Below are positions 36,737-47,136 of a stretch of DNA of 64,000 nt, piece after piece. How positions within the stretch are numbered: position 1 is the stretch's first letter; each line of letters starts with the position of its first letter. The stretch is from Rahnella sikkimica. GTDB lineage: Bacteria > Pseudomonadota > Gammaproteobacteria > Enterobacterales > Enterobacteriaceae. Location of the stretch: positions 2,976,001-3,040,000 of the forward strand of contig NZ_CP019062.1 in assembly GCF_002951615.1 (NCBI RefSeq), in the 5' to 3' direction. The notes under the pieces are model-generated. The model searched no databases. It had not been told where the DNA came from and saw only the letters and a list, made by a program, of their open reading frames with translations. The position numbers were made by a program, and so were the translations under genes.

Positions 36737-37456
36737 TTATTCTTTGTCGCCCAGCAGAACGGATTCCAGAGCGATTTCGATCATGTCGTTGAAGGTCGTC
36801 TGACGTTCAGCGGCAGTGGTTTGTTCATGCGTACGGATATGGTCGGAAACGGTACAGATGGTCAGCGCTTTTGCGCCGAATTCAGCTGCCACGCCGTAGA
36901 TACCGGCGGCTTCCATTTCCACACCCAGAATGCCGTATTTTTCCATCACGTCGAACATCTGCGGGTCTGGCGTGTAGAACAGGTCCGCGGAGAAGATGTT
37001 ACCGACGCGCGCGTTGATGCCTTTGGCTTTCGCCGCATCTGCCGCGTTACGCACCATGTCGTAATCCGCGATAGCCGCGTAATCGTGATCTTTAAAACGC
37101 ATGCGGTTAACTTTGGAATCGGTGCAGGCACCCATACCAATAACGATGTCGCGCAGTTTGATGTCTTCACGCACCGCGCCGCAGGAACCCACACGGATGA
37201 TTTTTTTGACGCCGAATTCAGTGATCAGCTCTTTGGCATAAATTGAGCAGGAAGGAATGCCCATGCCGTGGCCCATCACAGAGATTTTGCGGCCTTTGTA
37301 GGTGCCGGTGAAGCCCAGCATCCCGCGCACGTCATTGACCTGCTTAACGTCCTGAAGGAAAGTTTCTGCGATATGCTTGGCACGCAGCGGGTCGCCCGGC
37401 ATCAGCACTACGTCAGCGAAGTCGCCCATTTCAGCATTAATGTGTGGAGTTGCCAT
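36737..37456 (-). CDS. deoD: Purine-nucleoside phosphorylase DeoD
   Basis: Cytosolic hexameric phosphorylase that splits purine (deoxy)nucleosides to base and (deoxy)ribose-1-phosphate, 239 aa as in E. coli. Motifs seen: [34 protein letters not shown] split at the start, [18 protein letters not shown], and the catalytic Asp region VSDHIRTHE. It is the last gene of deoCABD and is separated from deoB by an ERIC element that it must be transcribed through, unless it has its own promoter. Confidence 0.98.
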   Translation of the reverse strand: MATPHINAEMGDFADVVLMPGDPLRAKHIAETFLQDVKQVNDVRGMLGFTGTYKGRKISVMGHGMGIPSCSIYAKELITEFGVKKIIRVGSCGAVREDIKLRDIVIGMGACTDSKVNRMRFKDHDYAAIADYDMVRNAADAAKAKGINARVGNIFSADLFYTPDPQMFDVMEKYGILGVEMEAAGIYGVAAEFGAKALTICTVSDHIRTHEQTTAAERQTTFNDMIEIALESVLLGDKE

Positions 37457-37497
37457 TGTTCTCTTTCCTTAAATTTTTATAAAAAATCACTGAACTT

Positions 37498-37622
37498 AAA
37501 CCCTATGGATTTCAAGTTGTAGCTAGGCGGCAAGCGCGTGAAACCCCAGGAGCTTAGACCGCTAAGTGACTGGGGTGAAGGCGTGAAGCCAACAACGCTA
37601 CAGCTTGAAAGACGTAGGGTTT
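37498..37622. repeat. ERIC element, copy 2 (diverged)
   Basis: 125 bp bounded by AAACCCT and AGGGTTT. The core CCCCAGGAGCTTAGACCG and CTAAGTGACTGGGGTGAA is ERIC with several changes from copy 1 and different termini. It lies between deoB and deoD and its last two bases are part of the deoB stop complement (TTA 37621-37623), the same arrangement as copy 1 at serB. Confidence 0.87.
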
Positions 37623-38844
37623 AGAGCATGGATTTACCGTAATCCATCGGTGTCAGATCGAAGTATTTCGCGACCGTCTGCCCGATGTCCGCGAAGGTTT
37701 CGCGGTGGCCCAGCGAGCCCGGTTTTACTTTCGGGCCATAGATTAACACCGGAATGTGCTCACGGGTATGGTCTGTACCACGCCATGTCGGGTCGCAACC
37801 GTGGTCAGCGGTGAAGATGATGATGTCGTCTTCTTTGACCAGCTCCAGCAATTCCGGCAGACGGCGGTCGAACAGCTCAAGCGCAGCAGCATAGCCCGGA
37901 ACATCACGACGGTGACCGTAAGAAGAGTCGAAATCAACAAAGTTGGTGAAGACAATCGTCTTGTCGCCCGCGTCTTTCATCTCTTTGATGGTCGCGTCAA
38001 ACAGCGCGTCCAGCCCGGTGGCTTTTACTTTTTTGGTGATACCGACCTGCGCATAGATATCCGCGATTTTACCGACGGAAACCACGTGGCCGTTTTTCTC
38101 ATCAACCAGTTTTTTCAGGATGGTGGGTGCCGGTGGCTCTACCGCTAAATCATGACGGTTGCCGGTACGTTCGAAGTGACCCGCTTTGTCGCCGATAAAC
38201 GGACGCGCGATAACACGGCCAATGTTGTAGCCGCCTTCGGTCAGTTCTTCACGGGCGATTTCGCACAGTTCGTACAGACGATCCAGCCCGAAAGTTTCTT
38301 CGTGGCAGGCAATCTGGAAAACGGAGTCCGCTGAGGTGTAGAAAATCGGCTTGCCGGTTTTCATGTGTTCTTCGCCTAAATCGTCCAGCACGACGGTGCC
38401 GGAAGAGTGGCAGTTGCCGAGGTAACCCGGCAGATTGCCGCGTTTCACCAGTTTATCCAGCAATTCCTGCGGGAAGCTGTTGGTGGTGTCGCTGAAATAA
38501 CCCCAGTCGAAGAGCACAGGCACACCGGCGATTTCCCAGTGGCCTGATGGTGTGTCTTTACCGGAAGAAAGTTCGCTGGCGTAGGCATACGCGCCGGTGA
38601 TTTCAGAATGACCATCCATGCCATCCGGGATTTTGCCGGTAGATTCTTCAGCGGCTTTCGCCAGCCCAAGACGGGTCAGGTTCGGCAGATTCAGCGGCCC
38701 TTTGCGGCCTTTGTCGGCTTCGCCACGCGCGCAGGCAGCAGCGATATGGCCCAGCGTGTCAGAACCGGCATCGCCAAAGCGCTCGGCATCTTCACTGGCA
38801 CCGATACCGAATGAGTCTAACACCATGATAAATGTACGTTTCAT
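37621..38844 (-). CDS. deoB: Phosphopentomutase DeoB
   Basis: Mn-dependent mutase that converts (deoxy)ribose-1-phosphate to the 5-phosphate, 407 aa as in E. coli. Alkaline-phosphatase-fold metal ligands are visible in [17 protein letters not shown], in [14 protein letters not shown] and in [20 protein letters not shown]. The open frame extends 49 codons upstream, but ATG 38844 carries AGGAGA and the conserved start [11 protein letters not shown]. It lies 88 bp after deoA. The stop codon overlaps an ERIC element. Confidence 0.98.
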   Translation of the reverse strand: MKRTFIMVLDSFGIGASEDAERFGDAGSDTLGHIAAACARGEADKGRKGPLNLPNLTRLGLAKAAEESTGKIPDGMDGHSEITGAYAYASELSSGKDTPSGHWEIAGVPVLFDWGYFSDTTNSFPQELLDKLVKRGNLPGYLGNCHSSGTVVLDDLGEEHMKTGKPIFYTSADSVFQIACHEETFGLDRLYELCEIAREELTEGGYNIGRVIARPFIGDKAGHFERTGNRHDLAVEPPAPTILKKLVDEKNGHVVSVGKIADIYAQVGITKKVKATGLDALFDATIKEMKDAGDKTIVFTNFVDFDSSYGHRRDVPGYAAALELFDRRLPELLELVKEDDIIIFTADHGCDPTWRGTDHTREHIPVLIYGPKVKPGSLGHRETFADIGQTVAKYFDLTPMDYGKSML

Positions 38845-38932
38845 TTTGCTCTCCTGCGAATGGTTACGCATTGGGTCACGCGGAACTGCCGCGCACCTGA
38901 TCGTTCTTAGATGGGGGCGATTTAGCCTGAAA

Positions 38933-40261
38933 TCAAGCGTTGCCGCCGATACGGCGATACACCACCGGCGTGCTTTCCGGCGCTTTGTCACTCAGGACAA
39001 TCGCCGCACGCACTTCTTCCGCTGCCTGTTGCCAGGCTTCTTCGCTGTTGGCATGGATCATCGCCAGTGGCTGACGGGTATCCACCTGCTGCCCCAATTG
39101 CGCCATGTGCGTCAGACCGACGCTGTAGTCGATAGCATCGCTGGCACGACGGCGACCGCCGCCCAGTGAAACCACGGCCATGCCCAGCGCGCGGGTATCC
39201 ATCGCACTGACAATGCCGTTGCCTTCGGCATATACCGGCTTGGTCAGCGTGGCCTGTTGCAGATAACGGTCGTAATGTTCGATGAAATCAGTCGGGCCTT
39301 TCTGTGCCGCAATCATGCGACCAAAGACTTCAGCCGCTTTGCCGTTGTCGAGCACAGCCTGCAATTTACTGCGGGCGTCCGCGTCGTCTTTTGCCAGTCC
39401 GCCGGATAACAACATTTCCACGCACAGCGCCATCGTCACTTCGAGCAGGCGCGGATTGCGGTATTCGCCGGTCAGGAAACGCACGGCTTCGCGCACTTCG
39501 ACGGCGTTACCGGCGCTGGACGCCAGCACCTGATTCATGTCGGTGAGCAACGCCGTAGTTTTACAACCCGCGCCATTGGCCACATCCACAATCGCCTGTG
39601 CCAGATCTTCTGAAAGCTGGTAGGTCGGCATGAATGCGCCGGAACCCACTTTGACGTCCATGACCAGTGCGTCAAGCCCTTCTGCCAGTTTTTTGGCGAG
39701 GATCGACGCGGTGATCAGCGGAATAGAATCCACGGTCGCGGTGATATCACGCGTTGCGTAGAAGCGTTTGTCCGCCGGTGCCAGCGAGCTGGTCTGGCCG
39801 ATAATCGCCACACCGACATCCTGAATAATGCTGCGGAAACGGCTGTCGTCCGGGAAAATATCAAAGCCCGGGATGGCTTCGAGTTTATCCAGCGTACCGC
39901 CGGTATGACCCAGCCCGCGGCCGGAAATCATCGGCACATAACCGCCGCACGCGGCGACCATCGGGCCTAACATCAGGGAGGTCACATCACCCACGCCGCC
40001 GGTGGAATGTTTATCCACAATCGGGCCGTTCAGGTTGAGGCTTTTCCAGTCCAGCACGGTGCCGGAATCGCGCATCGCCATGGTCAGCGAAACGCGCTCT
40101 TTCATGGTCATGTCATTGAAATAGATGGTCATGGCCAGCGCGGCAATCTGACCTTCTGAAACCTGGCTGTCGCGAATGCCGTTCACAAAGAAACGAATTT
40201 CTTCGTCACTTAAAGGCTGGCCGTCACGTTTTTTTCGAATAATTTCTTGTGCGAGAAACAA
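38933..40261 (-). CDS. deoA: Thymidine phosphorylase DeoA
   Basis: Phosphorolyses thymidine and deoxyuridine, 442 aa (440 in E. coli). The signature [20 protein letters not shown] and the phosphate/pyrimidine-binding [13 protein letters not shown] and [21 protein letters not shown] (adjacent blocks) are intact. The start codon is TTG (40259-40261) after AGGGGGATACC, giving [14 protein letters not shown]; from memory E. coli deoA also starts with TTG. It lies 90 bp after deoC. Confidence 0.97.
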   Translation of the reverse strand: MFLAQEIIRKKRDGQPLSDEEIRFFVNGIRDSQVSEGQIAALAMTIYFNDMTMKERVSLTMAMRDSGTVLDWKSLNLNGPIVDKHSTGGVGDVTSLMLGPMVAACGGYVPMISGRGLGHTGGTLDKLEAIPGFDIFPDDSRFRSIIQDVGVAIIGQTSSLAPADKRFYATRDITATVDSIPLITASILAKKLAEGLDALVMDVKVGSGAFMPTYQLSEDLAQAIVDVANGAGCKTTALLTDMNQVLASSAGNAVEVREAVRFLTGEYRNPRLLEVTMALCVEMLLSGGLAKDDADARSKLQAVLDNGKAAEVFGRMIAAQKGPTDFIEHYDRYLQQATLTKPVYAEGNGIVSAMDTRALGMAVVSLGGGRRRASDAIDYSVGLTHMAQLGQQVDTRQPLAMIHANSEEAWQQAAEEVRAAIVLSDKAPESTPVVYRRIGGNA

Positions 40262-40351
40262 GGTATCCCCCTGCTTAAGCTGAGCGCCGGATGCGGACGC
40301 GAATACCGGACGCTGTTAAACAGCGCCACGGCAGAGTTCGTGTAATGGTGC

Positions 40352-41131
40352 TTAGTAGCTGCTGGTGGCTTTCTGGCCAGCGTGACCCAAAGTGGTCAGC
40401 AGGCTTGCCAGCAGGCTGGAAGCACCGAAACGGAAGTGACGTGCGTCAGCCCATTCGCTGCCCAGCAGACGGTCAGCCAGCGCCAGATATTGCGCAGCAT
40501 CTTCAGCCGTTTTCACACCACCGGCTGGTTTGAAACCGACGGCTTTGCCCACGCCCATTTCAGCAATCACGCTCATCATCAGTTCAGCGCTGTGCAATGT
40601 GGCGTTTTCAGGCACTTTACCGGTAGAAGTTTTGATGAAATCAGCGCCAGCTTTGATAGCAATTTCAGAGGCTTTGCGGATCAGCGCATCTGATTTCAGC
40701 TCACCGGTTTCGATGATCACTTTCAGCAGAACGTTCGCGGCAGCACAGGCTTCTTTGCACTGTTTAACCATCTCAAAACCCACTTGCTCGTTACCGGCCA
40801 TCAGTGCGCGGTATGGGAATACCACGTCGACTTCATCAGCACCGTAAGCAATGGCGGCGCGGGTTTCTGCCAGCGCAATCTCAAGATCGTCGTTACCGTG
40901 CGGGAAGTTAGTCACAGTGGCGATACGGATATCTGGCGTTCCTTGCTCACGCAGGGTTTTACGCGCAATCGGGATAAAACGAGGATAAATACAAACAGCA
41001 GCGGTGTTACCTGCCGGGCTTTTGGCCTGGTGACAAAGCGCGATCACTTTTGCATCGGTGTCGTCTTCGTTCAGCGTGGTTAAATCCATCAGGTTCAGCG
41101 CACGTTGTGCTGCGGCGGTTAAATCGGTCAT
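40352..41131 (-). CDS. deoC: Deoxyribose-phosphate aldolase DeoC
   Basis: Class I aldolase that splits deoxyribose-5-phosphate to acetaldehyde and glyceraldehyde-3-phosphate, 259 aa as in E. coli. The Schiff-base lysine is K167 in [10 protein letters not shown], and the second active-site lysine is in [13 protein letters not shown] 41131 has GGAGA upstream; an in-frame extension of five codons is not supported. First gene of deoCABD, downstream of two predicted promoter regions. Confidence 0.98.
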   Translation of the reverse strand: MTDLTAAAQRALNLMDLTTLNEDDTDAKVIALCHQAKSPAGNTAAVCIYPRFIPIARKTLREQGTPDIRIATVTNFPHGNDDLEIALAETRAAIAYGADEVDVVFPYRALMAGNEQVGFEMVKQCKEACAAANVLLKVIIETGELKSDALIRKASEIAIKAGADFIKTSTGKVPENATLHSAELMMSVIAEMGVGKAVGFKPAGGVKTAEDAAQYLALADRLLGSEWADARHFRFGASSLLASLLTTLGHAGQKATSSY

Positions 41132-41337
41132 ATAACTCTCCAACAATTTTCAATTCCAGCGACCGGCCAGAACTGAGCATACAGTCATGAATTCGTTCCG
41201 GCGGATAACGTCGGGGGCAGAATTCTGCACGTTGGCGAGCGGACTTGGTTCCATGAAGATAGCGTGCGTAAACCGTGTGGCTTACGTGGCAACTGAGATC
41301 CTTCTCACCGCGCTTGGACTGGCTGACGCCAATTCGT

Positions 41338-41353
41338 TGTGACTATTTGAACA
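41338..41353 (-). promoter_or_regulatory. DeoR-like operator at deoP2 (degenerate)
   Basis: On the minus strand TGTTCAAATAGTCACA resembles TGTTA-N6-TAACA at 8 of 10 arm bases. It overlaps the position expected for the deoP2 start, about 40 bp from the proximal CRP site. Weaker than the upstream operator. Confidence 0.5.
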
Positions 41354-41371
41354 CGTCACATCAGGTTCCTG

Positions 41372-41387
41372 TGTGCAGTATTTCACA
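41372..41387 (-). promoter_or_regulatory. CRP site 1 of deoP2
   Basis: TGTGC-AGTATT-TCACA matches 9 of 10 consensus positions. Its centre lies 52 bp from that of CRP site 2, nearly the 53 bp of E. coli deoP2. Between them (about 41397-41415) CGTTTGCAACGTTGC resembles the CytR half-site GTTGCATT, in keeping with CRP-CytR control. Confidence 0.72.
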
Positions 41388-41423
41388 CAAAATGAAAACC
41401 GTTTGCAACGTTGCTTGATAAAA

Positions 41424-41439
41424 TGAGATCTACATCACA
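41424..41439 (-). promoter_or_regulatory. CRP site 2 of deoP2
   Basis: TGAGA-TCTACA-TCACA, 9 of 10 consensus positions. It is the distal partner of the CRP site at 41372-41387; the pair would hold CytR between them. Confidence 0.7.
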
Positions 41440-41550
41440 TTTTAACGGCGCTATGCTCAGTGTCTAATCCAGATAAGAGTGTATACCCGATTCATGACAA
41501 ACGAAGTTTTGCCGGATATACAGAGAACGCCGACCGGCGCCCTTGCGGGT

Positions 41551-41570
41551 AATGTTATAATAATAACATT
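41551..41570 (-). promoter_or_regulatory. DeoR operator at deoP1
   Basis: AATGTTATAATAATAACATT is a palindrome whose TGTTA and TAACA arms with 6-bp spacing match the DeoR operator. It overlaps A/T-rich sequence suitable as a -10 region on the minus strand. It lies 99 bp past the yjjV stop and 215 bp (centre to centre) from the second, weaker operator. Confidence 0.75.
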
Positions 41571-41669
41571 TTAAAGAGAACATAAATCGCAACACGGCAG
41601 TGAATGCATGAATGACGGGAACATGCGTGCGCACTAAAATGTTATTTAAATCACAAAAAATAAAACGAA

Positions 41670-42458
41670 TTACTCACGTGCCGATAACTGAAAGACCCGG
41701 CGGGTATTGGCAAGCAGCGTATCGGCGATTTCCTGCGCGGATTCCGTACGCAACTGGCATAACACATCAAACACCGCCGCGGCGCGTTCCGGCCGGTTAG
41801 GTTGTCCCTGAAAACCCTGTAAAGGCATGTCCGGCGCATCGGTTTCCAGCAACAAAGAAGAGAGCGGCAACTGCGCCATTACCTGACGGGTTTTCTGCGC
41901 ACGTTCGTAACTTATCGTCCCGCCCACACCTATTGCATAACCGAGTTTGATAAACGCCTGTGCCTGAGAAAGACTTCCGGCAAAACCATGCACTACGCCG
42001 GTCGCGGGAAGTCTGGCCTGGCGTAGCATCCCGGCGAGCTGATCGTGACTGCGGCGTGAATGCAAAATCACCGGCAAATTCTCTTTTTTTGCCATCGAAA
42101 ACTGAGCTTTCAGCAACCGCTGTTGTTGTTCAAACATCGGTTCGTCCATGTATAAATCCAGCCCGATTTCGCCCACGGCAACCAGCCGCACATCCCGGTG
42201 GCTGAGCAACGCCTCCAACAATTCAAGATCCTGTTCTTTATGCTGCGCGATGTATAAAGGATGCAGCCCGAGCGCGGCGTGGATCTGCGGGTAATTTTTG
42301 GCGAGCGCGAGAATGCCGCGAAAACGATCTGCCGTCACGGCCGGAACGATAATCTCGCGGACGCCCGATTCACCGGCAAGTTGCAGGCTTTCGGCTTCCG
42401 CGCCGGTAAAAGGCGGGAAATCGAAATGGCAGTGCGTATCGATGAAGGTGAAACTCAC
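41670..42458 (-). CDS. yjjV: TatD-family metal-dependent hydrolase YjjV
   Basis: Putative DNase/hydrolase of the TatD family, 262 aa (259 in E. coli). The metal-binding HCHFDFPPF start, the GEIGLDLY motif, the HSR histidine (PVILHSRRSHDQ) and the LLLETDAPDMP aspartate motif are present. ATG 42458 overlaps the yjjU stop codon by 4 bp, which indicates coupled translation. The substrate is not established. Confidence 0.92.
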   Translation of the reverse strand: MSFTFIDTHCHFDFPPFTGAEAESLQLAGESGVREIIVPAVTADRFRGILALAKNYPQIHAALGLHPLYIAQHKEQDLELLEALLSHRDVRLVAVGEIGLDLYMDEPMFEQQQRLLKAQFSMAKKENLPVILHSRRSHDQLAGMLRQARLPATGVVHGFAGSLSQAQAFIKLGYAIGVGGTISYERAQKTRQVMAQLPLSSLLLETDAPDMPLQGFQGQPNRPERAAAVFDVLCQLRTESAQEIADTLLANTRRVFQLSARE

Positions 42459-43627
42459 AGTTTTTCGCCTTCGCTGGCCGGATAGTGGCTCTCAGGCGGC
42501 GCATTGTCGCTCAGTGCCGCCGGGCGCACGACGCCACCGTCTGCAACCATATCGGTCAGCACGGCGGGATCGAAAATAATCTGTCCGACCGTGCTGCTGG
42601 CGGCGGCAAGAGGAATAACATTTTCAGGTTCGTCCTGCGGGACAACAACGCGTTTGGGCCGGGTAACGCGCGGAGTGATCAGCGGATATGGTCGTTCATT
42701 TTCACGCGGTAAAAACCAGTGCGCGGCAGCCGAAAGGAAATAACGCCCGCAACGGCGGCCCAGATGATAATCCTGATTCAGCGCCGGAAGACGGCTGCCG
42801 AGCGCATGGCTGGCTAAGGGTTTAGGCGGAAAAATTTCGAAAATACGCACGTCATCCGGCGGATTTTCAATGAACTGCTGAATGCGGTGATAGCTTTCTT
42901 CGTGATGCTGCATCATGCGCACCAGCTGTTGCAGGCTGCTTTCGCTCAGCCATTGTTCCATACGTTTCATCCATTGCGGCGTATAGAACATCGCCGAAGG
43001 GACTGTGCGGATCACCACAATGGTGTCCGCGCCGCGACGGTACGCTTCTTCAACCGGGATAGCATCGCTGATCCCGCCATCCTGATAGCTGATGCCATCC
43101 AGATCCACGCCCATGCGGTAGAAACCGGGGATCGCACTGGAGGCTTTAATCACCGGCAGCCAGTTTTCACGCGTCGGCGCAAAATAGTTGGCGGTGTAAT
43201 CATCGCTGCGGCAGGCACACATCAGAAACTCGCGGCCGTCGATCAGCAGTTTTTCTGCGCTTTCCATCGCCAGCGGCATGTTTTTCGACGTTTCGTCGAC
43301 CAGCCAGTCGAGATCGATAAGGTGTCCGCCACGCACAAAGCGCAGGGGATTGAAAAAGTCAGGGCTGGTGGTGTAGCGGGTAATGACTCTTCGGGCGTAG
43401 CCAGGCTGGCCACACACAAACGCGGACAGGTTTTGCGCGCCTGCTGATGTGCCCAGATAAAGATCAAAAGGATTGAAACGAGCCCGCTGGAATTCATCCA
43501 AAACGCCTGCGGTAAAAATGCCTCTCTGTCCTCCTCCTTCACACACCAGGGCGATTTTCCCCGGCATATAAGGTTTATACGCCAGCGGTTCTATATTCCC
43601 CAGCGTGACAGGTATTCTGTATCCCAA
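42455..43627 (-). CDS. yjjU: Patatin-like phospholipase family protein YjjU
   Basis: Putative patatin-type lipid hydrolase, 390 aa. Visible are the oxyanion motif EGGGQRGIFTAGVL, the nucleophile elbow GTSAG and the catalytic Asp in YQDGGISDAIP. The start is proposed as TTG 43627 (LGYRIPVTLGNIEPLAYKP), because E. coli YjjU begins MGQRIPVTLGN and GAGG lies 8 nt upstream; the frame is open to 43726 with an ATG at 43690, which is not conserved. The C-terminal 60 residues are variable. Operon with yjjV (4-bp overlap). Confidence 0.88.
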   Translation of the reverse strand: MGYRIPVTLGNIEPLAYKPYMPGKIALVCEGGGQRGIFTAGVLDEFQRARFNPFDLYLGTSAGAQNLSAFVCGQPGYARRVITRYTTSPDFFNPLRFVRGGHLIDLDWLVDETSKNMPLAMESAEKLLIDGREFLMCACRSDDYTANYFAPTRENWLPVIKASSAIPGFYRMGVDLDGISYQDGGISDAIPVEEAYRRGADTIVVIRTVPSAMFYTPQWMKRMEQWLSESSLQQLVRMMQHHEESYHRIQQFIENPPDDVRIFEIFPPKPLASHALGSRLPALNQDYHLGRRCGRYFLSAAAHWFLPRENERPYPLITPRVTRPKRVVVPQDEPENVIPLAAASSTVGQIIFDPAVLTDMVADGGVVRPAALSDNAPPESHYPASEGEKL

Positions 43628-43787
43628 CGCGCTATCCTCGCAAAATCGGCATGACACGATTGGCCTTTTTCCGGCCTCCTTTCTGAGCATACCTCGACTT
43701 CTCGTTTTGCGTGAATTACTTGCCAAAATCGGCCGATAAAATCGTTACGTCCTGTTAACGAAATGCAGATCTGCCTGAACGAAATCC

Positions 43788-43853
43788 AAAAAAGTCTCGC
43801 CCCCTTTTCTGAAAACACGGCCTTTAGCAGTGCGTTCAAAGAAGGGGGCGAGA
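43788..43853 (-). terminator. Large-loop hairpin and T-run, probable ytjA terminator
   Basis: On the minus strand TCTCGCCCCCTT and AAGGGGGCGAGA form a perfect 12-bp stem with a 35-nt loop, followed after one base by T6. It begins 40 bp past the ytjA stop. The loop is longer than usual, so efficiency is uncertain. Confidence 0.65.
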
Positions 43854-43892
43854 GTGATATTTTAACGCGTTATCGCTTCACTGATTACGGCG

Positions 43893-44054
43893 TCAGAGTC
43901 TCTTGCGGCCGGTAAACAAGCTGATGAGGAACAAGATAATACCGACAACGAAGACAACTTTTGCAGCCCATGCAGCGGTACCTGCTAATCCACCGAAACC
44001 GAGTGCTGCCGCGATCAACGCGATGATTAGAAAAATAATGCCCCAACGAAACAT
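43893..44054 (-). CDS. ytjA: Small membrane protein YtjA (DUF1328)
   Basis: A 53-codon gene encoding [20 protein letters not shown], then a Gly/Ala-rich turn ([12 protein letters not shown]) and a second hydrophobic helix ending LFTGRKRL. It has the length and pattern of E. coli YtjA, a two-helix inner-membrane protein of the DUF1328 family. The function is unknown. ATG 44054 follows AGGAGAAGCTT at good distance. Location between osmY and yjjU is the same as in E. coli. Confidence 0.9.
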
Positions 44055-44388
44055 AAGCTTCTCCTTACCCTATTTTTCACTTTGCCAGTTTAAAAGGTGG
44101 TGCCCCGCTTCGGGCCATTGTTACTGTGAAACCCGTGTCTTTATGACACTTCATGTATCAGCTCAGCGCCGGATAACGCAACAGATTACCTATTAAAGGT
44201 AGTCGAAAAATGAAAGTGTTAGCGTTTTCGACGTCGATTTATTTGTACGAAGCTTTGTATAAATAGACAAACACAAAAGGTTCACAGGGTCTGCAAGACC
44301 CGATATTCAGCGGGCAACACAAAATATTTGTTATGCGTAGTGCATAAAAACGGTGCCCGACACGCAGGCACCTTTTGACTCAGAACAA
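44055..44388. other. Intergenic region osmY - ytjA with osmY terminator
   Basis: 334 bp. The osmY terminator is at 44344-44376 on the minus strand (GGTGCC/GGCACC stem with T4). The remainder should hold the ytjA promoter; imperfect palindromes around 44240 are visible, but no defined operator. Confidence 0.65.
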
Positions 44389-44979
44389 TTATGGTGCGAC
44401 TTTCAGGTCGTTTTTGACGCTTTTCACGCCATCAACGGTTTTCGCCACACTTTCAGCGCGGTCAGACTGCGCCTGATCTTTTACTGAACCGGAAAGCTGT
44501 ACGACGCCGTCGGTGGTTTCCACTTTCACGTTACGTGAAGGGACGATATCGTCGGCCAGCAGTTTTGCTTTGACAGAAGCGGTGGTCGCAGTGTCACCCG
44601 CATAACCTTTTACGCTCTGATCTTTGCTGTCTTTGGTGTGCAGTTTGTCGCTGACAGATTTCACACCTTCAACTTTTGTTGCGGCAGCAACGGCTTGTTC
44701 CGCTTCAGCCTGCGAACCGACAAAACCGCTCAGCGTTACGACGCCGGAGGTCGTGGTCACAGAAATATCGCTGCTTTTGATGGCTTTATCATCCACCAGA
44801 GCACTTTTTACTTTTGCTGTGATGGCGCTGTCGCCCATGTAGTTATCAACTTTCTTAATGGAGCTATCGATTTTTGCACCTGCGCTATCCGTGGTAGTTG
44901 CAGCCAGTGCACTACCGCTCATCAGTGCGGTACCCAGAACGACGGCCATCATTGAATAGGCAAATTTTGAGTTTTTCAT
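44389..44979 (-). CDS. osmY: Periplasmic BON-domain protein OsmY
   Basis: Osmotically inducible periplasmic protein with two BON domains, 196 aa (201 in E. coli). The signal peptide is [20 protein letters not shown], with cleavage after SALA. The repeats are alike: [20 protein letters not shown] with [12 protein letters not shown], and [20 protein letters not shown] with [12 protein letters not shown]. The role is envelope protection, possibly chaperone-like or lipid-contacting. ATG 44979 has AAGGAAG upstream. In E. coli it is a sigma-S gene; I see no firm -10 assignment here. Confidence 0.96.
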   Translation of the reverse strand: MKNSKFAYSMMAVVLGTALMSGSALAATTTDSAGAKIDSSIKKVDNYMGDSAITAKVKSALVDDKAIKSSDISVTTTSGVVTLSGFVGSQAEAEQAVAAATKVEGVKSVSDKLHTKDSKDQSVKGYAGDTATTASVKAKLLADDIVPSRNVKVETTDGVVQLSGSVKDQAQSDRAESVAKTVDGVKSVKNDLKVAP

Positions 44980-45400
44980 CGATTTCTTCCTTTCAGTTTA
45001 TGAGCCTCAATCGGGGCCCTTCACGTCACAGTCTTGGTGACGTCTCCTAACAATATGTATTGCTGCTGTTTTCACGTCCGGAGAAGCAGAGTACGTCGTT
45101 TTATTCTGGCTTTTTATCGCCATGCGATATAACACTCTGTTTAGTAATTCAAAGTCAGTGCTTTAATCCACCACTTCCCGAACACCCATTTAATATAGTC
45201 AAGAATGTTCAAATGTGTAGGAAGATCGCCGGATACGTCCGCGAATGCAGACAAGTCTTAAGGTTTCACGCGTATTTCGCCCATTTTTCGGGCAAGGAGA
45301 GGAAAAATTGAACAGGAAAGAAATGCGGCAGGGGGCAAAAGACAAAAAAAAAGACGGCGAATTTGCCGTCTTTTTCATCATAAACCGTGCGAAGAAAGAA
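44980..45400. other. Intergenic region prfC - osmY with prfC terminator
   Basis: 421 bp. The prfC terminator is at 45344-45376 (minus strand GACGGC/GCCGTC stem, T-run). The osmY leader contains ACGTCAC and GTGACGT (45023-45043), a 7-bp stem with a 7-nt loop. No gene is supported; the 83-codon frame at 45060-45311 has no family resemblance. Confidence 0.7.
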
Positions 45401-46990
45401 TTAATGTTCGCGGGTTTTACGGAATTTCACTTCCGGATAACGTTCTGAAGCCAGGTTCAGGTTCACCATGGTCGGTGCGATGTACGCCAGGTTATTGCCG
45501 CCATCGAGCGCCAGGTTAGTTTCATTCTTACGTTTGAATTCTTCGAATTTCTTCACGTCGCTGCATTCTACCCAGCGCGCCGTTGAAACGTTCACGGATT
45601 CGTAAATCGCTTCCACGTTGTATTCGCTTTTAAGACGCGCCACGACCACTTCAAACTGCAGAACACCGACTGCACCGACGATCAAATCGTTGTTAGAAAT
45701 CGGACGGAACACCTGAACCGCACCTTCTTCTGACAACTGAACCAACCCTTTAAGCAGCTGTTTCTGTTTCAGCGGATCACGCAGGCGGATACGACGGAAC
45801 AGTTCAGGGGCAAAGTTAGGAATGCCGGTGAACTTCATGTTCTCACCCTGCGTAAAGGTATCGCCGATCTGAATAGTGCCGTGGTTGTGCAGACCAATGA
45901 TGTCGCCCGGATAGGCTTCTTCAATGTGCGAACGGTCACCCGCCATAAAGGTCAGCGCGTCGGAAATCACGACATCTTTGCCGGTGCGCACCTGACGCAG
46001 CTTCATGCCTTTTTCGTACTTACCGGAAACTACGCGCATAAATGCCACGCGGTCACGGTGTTTCGGGTCCATGTTGGCCTGAATTTTAAACACGAAACCG
46101 GTGAACTTCTCGTCGTCAGCTTTCACTTCGCGCAGGTCAGTTTTACGTGGCATCGGTGCAGGAGCCCAATCCACCAGACCGTCGAGCATGTGGTCAACAC
46201 CGAAGTTACCCAGTGCGGTACCGAAGAAGACCGGCGTCAGTTCACCCTGCAGGAAGGCTTCATGATCAAATTCATGGGACGCGCCCTGAACCAGTTCTAG
46301 CTCTTCACGCAATTGCTTAGCCAGATCCTCGCCTACGGCGGCGTCCAGCTCCGGATTATCCAGGCCTTTCACCACGCGGACTTCCTGAATGGTGTGACCT
46401 TTACCGGTCTGATACAGATACACTTCGTTTTTGTAGAGGTGATAAACCCCTTTAAACAATTTACCGCAACCGATCGGCCAGGTAATAGGCGAGCAGGCGA
46501 TTTTCAGCTCACGCTCAACTTCGTCCATCACTTCCATCGGGTCGCGGATGTCACGGTCGAGTTTGTTCATGAAAGTCAGTATCGGCGTATCACGCAGACG
46601 GGTAACTTCCATCAGTTTACGGGTCCGGTCTTCAACACCTTTCGCGGCGTCGATCACCATCAGACAGCAGTCAACGGCGGTCAGGGTACGGTAAGTATCT
46701 TCGGAGAAGTCTTCGTGCCCCGGCGTGTCGAGCAGGTTGACCAGACACTCTTTATACGGAAACTGCATCACAGATGTGGTGATGGAGATACCACGTTGTT
46801 TTTCCATTTCCATCCAGTCGGATTTGGCGTGATGGCTGGAGCCACGGCCTTTTACCGTACCGGCGGTCTGGATAGCGTGTCCGAATAACAGCACTTTTTC
46901 AGTAATAGTAGTTTTACCGGCATCGGGGTGAGAGATGATGGCAAATGTGCGGCGCTTAGCCACTTCAAGGGCGTATTCACTTGGAGACAT
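45401..46990 (-). CDS. prfC: Peptide chain release factor 3 (RF3)
   Basis: Translational GTPase that recycles RF1/RF2, 529 aa as in E. coli. The G motifs are [10 protein letters not shown], the switch segment [26 protein letters not shown] and NKLDRD. The C-terminus ends [12 protein letters not shown], as in the family. The frame is open 15 codons further; ATG 46990 gives the conserved [18 protein letters not shown] start, although its ribosome site (GTGAAAAAC) is weak. It is separated from rimI by 146 bp; the E. coli neighbour yjjG is absent. Confidence 0.98.
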   Translation of the reverse strand: MSPSEYALEVAKRRTFAIISHPDAGKTTITEKVLLFGHAIQTAGTVKGRGSSHHAKSDWMEMEKQRGISITTSVMQFPYKECLVNLLDTPGHEDFSEDTYRTLTAVDCCLMVIDAAKGVEDRTRKLMEVTRLRDTPILTFMNKLDRDIRDPMEVMDEVERELKIACSPITWPIGCGKLFKGVYHLYKNEVYLYQTGKGHTIQEVRVVKGLDNPELDAAVGEDLAKQLREELELVQGASHEFDHEAFLQGELTPVFFGTALGNFGVDHMLDGLVDWAPAPMPRKTDLREVKADDEKFTGFVFKIQANMDPKHRDRVAFMRVVSGKYEKGMKLRQVRTGKDVVISDALTFMAGDRSHIEEAYPGDIIGLHNHGTIQIGDTFTQGENMKFTGIPNFAPELFRRIRLRDPLKQKQLLKGLVQLSEEGAVQVFRPISNNDLIVGAVGVLQFEVVVARLKSEYNVEAIYESVNVSTARWVECSDVKKFEEFKRKNETNLALDGGNNLAYIAPTMVNLNLASERYPEVKFRKTREH

Positions 46991-47136
46991 GTTTTTCACG
47001 TTTCTGCGGTTGGTCCGCCCTGCATCGGGATTCACATCACGTCAGAAGGTGACGTCAGGCAAAGCGGTAATAAAAGTTATAGCCGGCTATTTTCACTGAT
47101 TTAGACGGGATGGGCAATCAATGGTTTTTTTGTGCG

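Noticed and set aside
45060..45311. 83-codon plus-strand frame between prfC and osmY
   Set aside because: No family resemblance and no ribosome site; the region is leader and terminator sequence.
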